Shown here: piece after piece, positions 57,771-64,000 of the stretch
Layout: each line of letters starts with the position of its first letter
Position numbering within the stretch: position 1 is the first letter of the stretch
Assembly: GCA_013400115.1 (NCBI GenBank)
Contig: VXBP01009331.1
Span: forward strand, 124,001-188,000
From: Rhinopomastus cyanomelas
Lineage: Eukaryota; Chordata; Aves; Bucerotiformes; Rhinopomastidae
DNA length: 64,000 nt
Reading direction: 5' to 3'
Translations under genes and position numbers: made by a program
Notes under the pieces: model-generated
Told to the model about the DNA's origin: nothing
Seen by the model: the letters and a program-made list of their open reading frames with translations, nothing else
Database searches by the model: none

Positions 57771-57974
57771 TTGGCTGTGATTTCCAATTTTGACTTGTTA
57801 AACAAGGAAATGTATGATGTAGTCTATTCTGGAAAACAATTGTAGGAATGTCTCATGGCAGCACTTGAAAGAAGTCCAAAGCCTTGGTGAAGAGAGATTT
57901 TGAGACCTCCTCCACCAGACAGACAATGTAATTTTATATTAGGACATAAAAATATAATTATGTATTGTATATCT

Positions 57975-58400
57975 ATAGAGTATTTTGGTTGGAAAGGACC
58001 TGTTTAGTCCAATCGCATGTTCAAAGAAGGGTCACTGTGAGGTCAAACTATGTTACTCAGGGCTGTATTTTCAGTCTTGAAAATCTCCAAGGAAGAAGAC
58101 TGCACAGCCCTTCTGAGTAAACTGCTTCAATGCTTCTCCATCCTCACCGTGAAAATGGTTAACTTCAGTCTCTGAATCTCTAATTTCAGGTCATGCTTGC
58201 TGCTTCTCTTCTTCCCATATACTACAAGAAACCTGGCCTTATTTTCTCTGTGACCTCCATGTAGATATTAGAAGACTGCAGCTAGGTTTTTCTGAAGTTT
58301 TCTTGTCTCCAGGCTGAACAAGCCAAATTAGCTCAGCTTCTACTGATGGGGCAAAGACTCCACACCCCTTATTGTCTTGCTAGCTTTCCACTGAACTCTG
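57975..58400 (-). mobile_element. Old CR1 3' fragment
   Basis: 'ttggttggaaaggacctgtt' then diverged 3'UTR and 'tcttgtctccaggctgaaca', recognisable but with many substitutions. Confidence 0.7.
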
Positions 58401-58857
58401 CTGAACTTTGGGAATCTGCTCTTATTTTCCTTTAAAAGCAGCCAGTGCCAACTTTTCTGCAAAAGCTGACTTGGTTTCATGAAATGAGGGCAAACTTCAG
58501 TATTTTATATTAAACAGTAATTGGTTAGGCGTTCCACACAGGATCTTAATCTATTAGTTCAGAATGCTCTGGTGTGTACTTCTGAATGCATTTCTTCTAC
58601 GTATTAATCATATCTATAAATTCCAGTGCAGGGAAGTAGGAAACATTATTAAAGGTAATCAAGGACAAAGAACCAGCGTGACAAGGACACTGTGACAGAA
58701 GAGCAGTAATGAGCCACTAGGTCTAACTATCTGGGTTTTTAAGAAATGATGCAATACTCATTTCTATGTTTATATCTTTTTAATTTAAATGCTCTGGAGA
58801 AATAGCAAGAATGGGTGCTTTAAGAAAGAAGAAAAATATTGTTGATAACATTCAAGC

Positions 58858-59270
58858 TCAGAATCACAGAATTATTCAGACTGAAAAAGACCTCTGAGCT
58901 CATCTGGCCCAGCCCAGGACCTAACATCACCACAGCAGCCAGATCAGAGCACTGAGTGCCACATCCAGTCTGTCCTTAAACCTTTCCAGGGATGGGGATT
59001 CCACCTCTTCCCTGGGCAGTCCATTCTCGTGTCTGATCACCTTTTCCGTGATTAAGGGCTTCCTAATGTCCAACCTAACCTTCTCCTGGCAGCTTCACGT
59101 CCTGCCCTCTCATTCTGGTGCTAGTTGTCTGGGAGAAAAGCCTGAACCCCACCTGACTATATCTGCTGTTCAGGTAGTTGTAAAGAGAGAGAAGGTCCTC
59201 TCTGCATCTCCTCTTCTCCAGATTAAACACTTCCAGCTCCCTCAGCCTCTCTCATCAGACTTACCTCATA
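58858..59270 (-). mobile_element. CR1 LINE 3' fragment
   Basis: 'ctcagaatcacagaattatt' through 'ctgtccttaaacctttccag' to 'ctcagcctctctcatcagac'. Confidence 0.9.
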
Positions 59271-59491
59271 AGATCGAATGTGTCCAACTCAAAGCAGCTA
59301 ACAATTACAAAAACACTATCTTCTTGAGGCCTAAAGTTTTGTAATGTGTAAGGTCATGGTTTCCCACACAGGATGCACAGACAATCAGTAATCTGAATCT
59401 TATAGCATAAGTTGGATGGGATTTTTGTCATTCAAATGGTGCTTATTATTAGTATTGTAGGTTTCCTGGACAATCCTCAGAGGGTTTACAG

Positions 59492-59590
59492 TAGAATCAT
59501 AGAATTACAAAATCATTAGGGATTGGAAGGGACCTTGAAAGATCATCTAGTCCAATCCTCCTGCCACAGCTGGATCACCCAGACCAAGTC
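59492..59590 (-). mobile_element. CR1 3' stub
   Basis: 'tagaatcatagaattacaaa' and 'ggaagggaccttgaaagatc'. Ends where a longer CR1 of another subfamily begins. Confidence 0.85.
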
Positions 59591-59599
59591 ATACAGTCA

Positions 59600-60600
59600 G
59601 TCAGGGTTAGAAGGGTCCACAGGATCATCCAGTTCCAACTCCCCTGCCATGGGCAGGGACACTCCACCCTAGATCAGGCTGGCCAGAGCCTCATCCAGCC
59701 CAGCCTTAAACACCTCCAAGGATGGAGCCTCCACCACCTTCCTGGGCAACCCACTCTCACCACTCTCACATTGAAGAACTTCCCCCTCACATCCACTCTA
59801 AATCTACTCATCTCCAACTCTGCTCCATTCCCCCTAGTCCTGTCACTACCTGACATCCTAAAAAGTCCATCCCCATCCTTTTTGTAGGCCCCCTTCAGAT
59901 ACTGGAAGGCCACAATAGGGTCACCTCGGAGCCTCCTCTTCTCCAGACTCAACAGCCCCAACTCTCTCAGTCTGGCTTCATAGGAGAGCTGCTCCAGCCC
60001 TCTGATCATCCTCGTGGCCCTCCTCTGAACTCGATCCAGCAAGTCCACATCCTTCTTGTAATAAAGGCTCCAGAACTGGACACAGTACTCCAGGTGGGGC
60101 CTCACCAGAGCGGAGTAGAGGGGGAGAATCACCTCCCTCGACCTGCTGGCCACACTTCTCCTGATGCAGCCCAGGATCAGGTTTACCTTTTGGGCCGCAA
60201 GTGCACACTGCTGGCTCATGTTGAACTTTTCGTCCACAATGACCCCCAAGTCCCTCTTCTCAGGGCTACTCTGCAGCCAGTCACTGCCCAGTCTGTATTT
60301 GTGCTTAGGATTGCCTCGACCCAGATGCAGGACCTTACACTTGGTCTTGTTGAACCCCATGAGGTTGGCTTGCATCCACCTCTCTAGCCTGTCCAGGTCC
60401 CTTTGGATGGCATCCCTGCCCTCCAGTGTGTCTGCTTCAGCACACAGCTTGGTGTTGTCAGCAGACTTGCTGAGGGTGCACTCAATGCCTCTGTTCTTGT
60501 CACTGATAAAGATGTTGAACAAGACTGGTCCCAGGACTGATCCCTCAGGGACTCCGCTTGTCACTGGCCTCCACTTGGACATGCATCCATGTCCAAGTAG
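59600..60600 (-). mobile_element. CR1 LINE with 327-aa ORF2 relic
   Basis: Longest gap-free LINE frame of the window (60657-59674, minus). From its N-terminus it reads VTSGVPEGSVLGPVLFNIFI, then a mutated catalytic box CTLSKSADNTKLC (FADD changed to SADN), RDLDRLERWMQANLMGFNKT, LHLGRGNPKHKYRLGSDWLQ, MSQQCALAAQKVNLILGCIR, LPLYSALVRPHLEYCVQFWS and the conserved C-terminus. The palm N-terminal half and endonuclease are absent, so the element is inactive despite its open frame. Confidence 0.92.
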
Positions 60601-60716
60601 ATAATATGTGTTTATTTCCTCTTTCCTCTTGTGCGCAATACATGAGTATTGTGACATTTCAGGTACATTTCATTAGACATTCTTTGCAGATGGAGGTCTC
60701 AATTATCTATTCTGTC

Positions 60717-60832
60717 AAAGAATCACAGAACATTAGGAATGGGAAAGGACCTCAAAAGATCATTTCGTCCAGTCCCCCTGCCAGAGCAGGACTACCTAGA
60801 TGAAGTCACACAGGAACATATCCAGGTGAGTT
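60717..60832 (-). mobile_element. CR1 3' stub
   Basis: 'tcaaagaatcacagaacatt' to 'acaggaacatatccaggtga'. Confidence 0.88.
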
Positions 60833-62934
60833 TTACTGTCACTGCCTTTACCTTCATAATTTTCTTACCCTTTTGCTAGGTTCTGTATCTTCTGTCTAAC
60901 AGACTATCTTGAAAACATTGCTGAGGATTACCTTTTGGGCTGTTTTGACACCCACCTTCCACTGCCCGAGTCTCACATGAGCTGTTTGTGCTGTTCAGGG
61001 CTTCTACGGTGTTTTGCATTCCTACTTCTCAGTTAAGCTCTGTGCCAAAACCAGGATGGAACCCAAACCCAGGAGAACTTGCTGAAAAAGGTCAAGTTAA
61101 TGTCTTCACATCTGAAGACCTCCCTCTCAATTCTGTCAGCTCTTTGATGATGCTGTATGTCTTGCAGCATAACTGCAGCTCCTGTACTCTAAAAAAAACC
61201 CCTTTCCTTAAAGAAGTCAGTTATGGTATTGCATGTTTTGCACTTGTCTAGCTAATACTGAGCACCTCAGCCTTTTGTAGTGCTGATGAAAGTTTCACAG
61301 CCTGGCTATTTGACTCTCAAAGTGCTTGTGACCCTTGTGCATTGACCATTCTGATGTCAGTGCTTAACAGGAGTTGGAATAAAGACAAGCTTTAAAATGC
61401 TTTTGATATCTTCCTTGTGTTGACCTGGAATGCCAAACAGTCCACAGTCATACTAGCTGGACTGAAATGGGCAAACAGGTAATGGATGGATCTTTCCTGT
61501 TGGGACATCCACTGGGCCTGTTCGTTTGCAGTGTTCAGTGCTTTATTGCTCATGGAATAACTCTTCTGGTTGTGGGTGTGTTACCTAGTGCACAAATGGG
61601 TTCGGGGTGCCTCCGAGCTCCACTTATCTTCTTAGATAAAGGTTTTCTGTTTTACTTCTTACCCTGCCCTGGGACCTATCCTGTCTGGCCCAGTGACCCT
61701 GATTTTGTCCTCTGGAAATAAATGAGGAAAAGTTCCACCAGTGCAGAAATCTTACACAGCTTCACAATAAATCTTTGTACCTATAAGAGATGAGCTGTTT
61801 CTCAAAGTCACAGCATCCCTGCAGTTCCTATTGATTTCAGCATCATTTGTGGGTGCTCAGCAGTTCTGTTCTTCTCGCTGGCTGCACGTGCACAGGCTTG
61901 ATCGCACGCGGCTGCATAATGAGACTAGTTATAGGGAAAAAAAATCCCCAAACGCTACTCTTACCTTCATTTTCTACTCAAATGGAGGTGATGAAAGGCC
62001 TGAATTAATTACTGGATAAGCTGCTGAACACCCAAGAGCATGTCTTGATTAATTTGGTTTAGAACAATTAGATGTCACACAGCACCTGGAGAATGATACT
62101 GTAGTGGGCAGCTCCAGGGAGCTAATATTCATTTTTCTCTAGACACTCAGAATGATGCACATTTGTATTATCTTCTTGCAGTGCATGCAGTGCAGTGGAT
62201 CAGAGCCAGCCTTCGAGAACAGGATTGCAAAATTATCTCCAGTGATGTTTTTATTCATTAACTTCTGCAGCTCCTAGAAAATGGTGTAATGTATTTCAAA
62301 ACTCTTCCTTCTCCCTCCTCTCTGGTGCAGTACGTGCCTTCTGGACTCCTTCCCACCCATTATTGATTTGGAGATTGAAATTACGAAGTTCAGAACCTTG
62401 ATCACTTCCTTATTACTGGGGCAGAAGCAGCAATTATGTGTTTGTCTCTGCATAGTGCTGTGAGGTCATGTCTCTGTTCACTCTGTGCTTCCCTTTTGTA
62501 GATTAGGTCTGAGGAAAGATGGGCCTGAATATAAGATTCACATCCATCAGCTATGCATGAGAACTCTAGCCCATGTGTAATTTCTGGTTGATGTGTGCTC
62601 AGTATTTGGTGTTTTGTTTGGTTCTTTTCTAACAATAAAATAACCTGAGAATAAGAAGTTTCTGAGGTGCCCATCTGACCTATGCAGGAATATTCTGGTC
62701 CAGAGTGTCTTTGCACTACAGAATACAATTTGACATCAGAAGCAATACATATATATGTATATGTGACTAGCATATTTATTAATTAGGTGCTCAAGAGAAA
62801 AAAATTTCTTTTCCAAGGCCTTCTTCACAGTGTGAATTTACTGTATGGTACCCCAATGTGGCACACAAGATTTAACAGAGACCTAGCAGTAAGTATCAGC
62901 AAGAACCTTTTCTGCATTCCAACCCCTGCCAGTA
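60833..62934. other. Unique sequence
   Basis: No exon or element identified. The part 61840-62280 is repeat-free with a TTAATTA-containing stretch; it might be conserved non-coding sequence, but that cannot be judged without alignment. A short alternating 'atatatatgtatatgtg' microsatellite lies at about 62747-62765. Confidence 0.35.
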
Positions 62935-63092
62935 CCTGTAACCATCAGGCATAGTTATCACTTGTGAGAGCAGCCTCTGTCTGCACAAATCTGCTGGTAA
63001 TGGCACAGAGTGCAGTCAGTACAAAGAGACTGAGCTGAAAAGTAAAATCACTGAACAGAATTAGTTCTGTTCTAGCTCAAACCAGGACACTA
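62935..63092 (-). mobile_element. ERV LTR fragment (second LTR family)
   Basis: Same family as 12823-13010. On the minus strand it begins TGTCCTGGTTTGAGCTAGAA and contains 'ttcagctcagtctctttgta' and 'gtgataactatgcctgatgg', typical of an avian LTR start. Similarity may extend left to about 62870. Confidence 0.65.
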
Positions 63093-64000
63093 CTTCTGCT
63101 TCCCTTCTGGAGACCAGAGGCGATGACCTCACTTCAATCATCATCACAGTGAGAAGTATGGCAGCAGTATAGCCGACAAGAGCTGCTGGCTTTCACAGCT
63201 GTCCTGTCAGTGTAACTACCCCAGCTGACAGACACTCTAGAGATCTCCTGGGATCATGTCTCTTAAGTGTGGGGAGACAGACCTGCTCATGTTTTGGACA
63301 CATCCAGAAAACTGAAGTGGTGTCAGGAAGAGAAAGTGCTGTTGAATGCCATTCTGCTGGATGTCATCAAACTTTGTATTGTGGGTTGTCCTGGTTTCAC
63401 TGATTTAGAATCCCAGGTCATCATGGCATGCTGGCCATTAGCAGTTTGAAATCAGCTAATGGAGCTTCAGCTGGGTGGGACAAAACTCAGGGCAGCTGCT
63501 TGGAGCTACAGGTGTATCCCACACCGTGACTGCCACACTCAATATAAAGGGGGAGGTTGGTAGAAGTAGGGTTGTTAGGTCTGTTTTTTTGGTGAATGAT
63601 TGTGCTGATCCTGAGCAGTCTTTTCTGGTTATCATGGCCTCCATACAGTTACTCAGCTAAGTGTAAGCTTTTATATTTAAATTTGTATTAATGATAATTT
63701 TGTGGTTTCATTAATTTGATTTTCATTTCAACCTGTGGGTTTCCTCTCCTTCTCCCAATCATCCTTTCTGGCTTGGGAGGAGTTATGAAGTAACTGAGCA
63801 ACTGCTGCTATTTAGCTTGGAGTGTGGACTGTGTTGACCTGATGCACAGTTAATGCATCAGGAACTGGGGCAAAAACAGGCATTGTGGTGAGAAGAAAAC
63901 TGGGTCAGTTTAGATCAGTTGTGGAGGCATCTAGTGATCTTTGTTCATGTTGTGCCTAACTAGCCTAGAGCCTGGTCTGTTGAAAGTTAGACTTTCCCAT
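63093..64000. other. Unique sequence at window end
   Basis: 'gttgtcctggtttcactgat' at 63385 resembles an LTR start, but what follows does not match the two LTR families seen elsewhere. No gene recognised. Confidence 0.35.

Noticed and set aside
59674..60657. 327-codon ORF as a host gene
   Set aside because: Its blocks are CR1 ORF2 C-terminal sequence with a mutated RT box; it is a LINE fragment.
1..64000. CRISPR arrays, tRNA or rRNA genes, bacterial operons
   Set aside because: No regularly spaced direct repeats with unique spacers and no tRNA or rRNA signatures were seen; octamer repeats at CR1 tails are LINE 3' ends.

Overview
This is bird nuclear DNA. It holds interrupted vertebrate genes with conserved splice sites, a CpG-rich two-way promoter, avian-type ERV LTRs and more than 40 CR1 LINE fragments, with no bacterial or plasmid features. 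The density of similar-looking CR1 copies, which share a 3' end in the style 'ATTCTGTGATTCTATGA', suggests a lineage with a large recent CR1 expansion. Such expansions are known in Piciformes and Bucerotiformes; this taxon guess is inference. Gene assignments come from exon-by-exon reading and remembered family sequences, not from a database search.

Three genes can be supported. (1) Positions 143-4676, minus strand: the first two coding exons of an ABCA13-type ABC transporter, whose remainder lies left of the window. (2) Positions 13619-20726, minus strand: a complete 11-exon CCT5 gene (epsilon subunit of the TRiC/CCT chaperonin, 541 aa), with every exon resolved in frame and one GC-AG intron. 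(3) Positions 20926-31471, plus strand: a complete 5-exon ATPSCKMT (FAM173B) gene for the mitochondrial lysine methyltransferase of the ATP-synthase c subunit, 224 aa. CCT5 and ATPSCKMT are head to head, with 199 bp between start codons in a CpG island that carries an ETS-type site and a perfect 14-bp GC palindrome.

Layout: 1-4.7 kb ABCA13 5' part with a CR1 pair in intron 1; 4.7-13.4 kb intergenic with CR1s, two LTR pieces and an isolated CpG-rich patch at about 8.6-8.8 kb; 13.4-20.7 kb CCT5; 20.7-20.9 kb shared promoter; 20.9-31.5 kb ATPSCKMT, whose introns are heavily invaded by CR1; 31.5-64 kb a gene-poor tract with no exon I can recognise. That tract holds CR1s (one 0.7-kb N gap inside a CR1), ERV LTR fragments, an intact 216-bp hAT-type MITE with a perfect 8-bp target duplication, and an unclassified repeat pair.

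I found no undescribed biological system. The observations most worth following are the ABCA13-CCT5 linkage, the post-CR1 hAT activity, the 430-bp exact duplication joined by a single N (probable assembly artefact), the CR1 that stops about 40 bp before an ATPSCKMT splice acceptor, and a CR1 ORF1 esterase relic with substituted catalytic positions.
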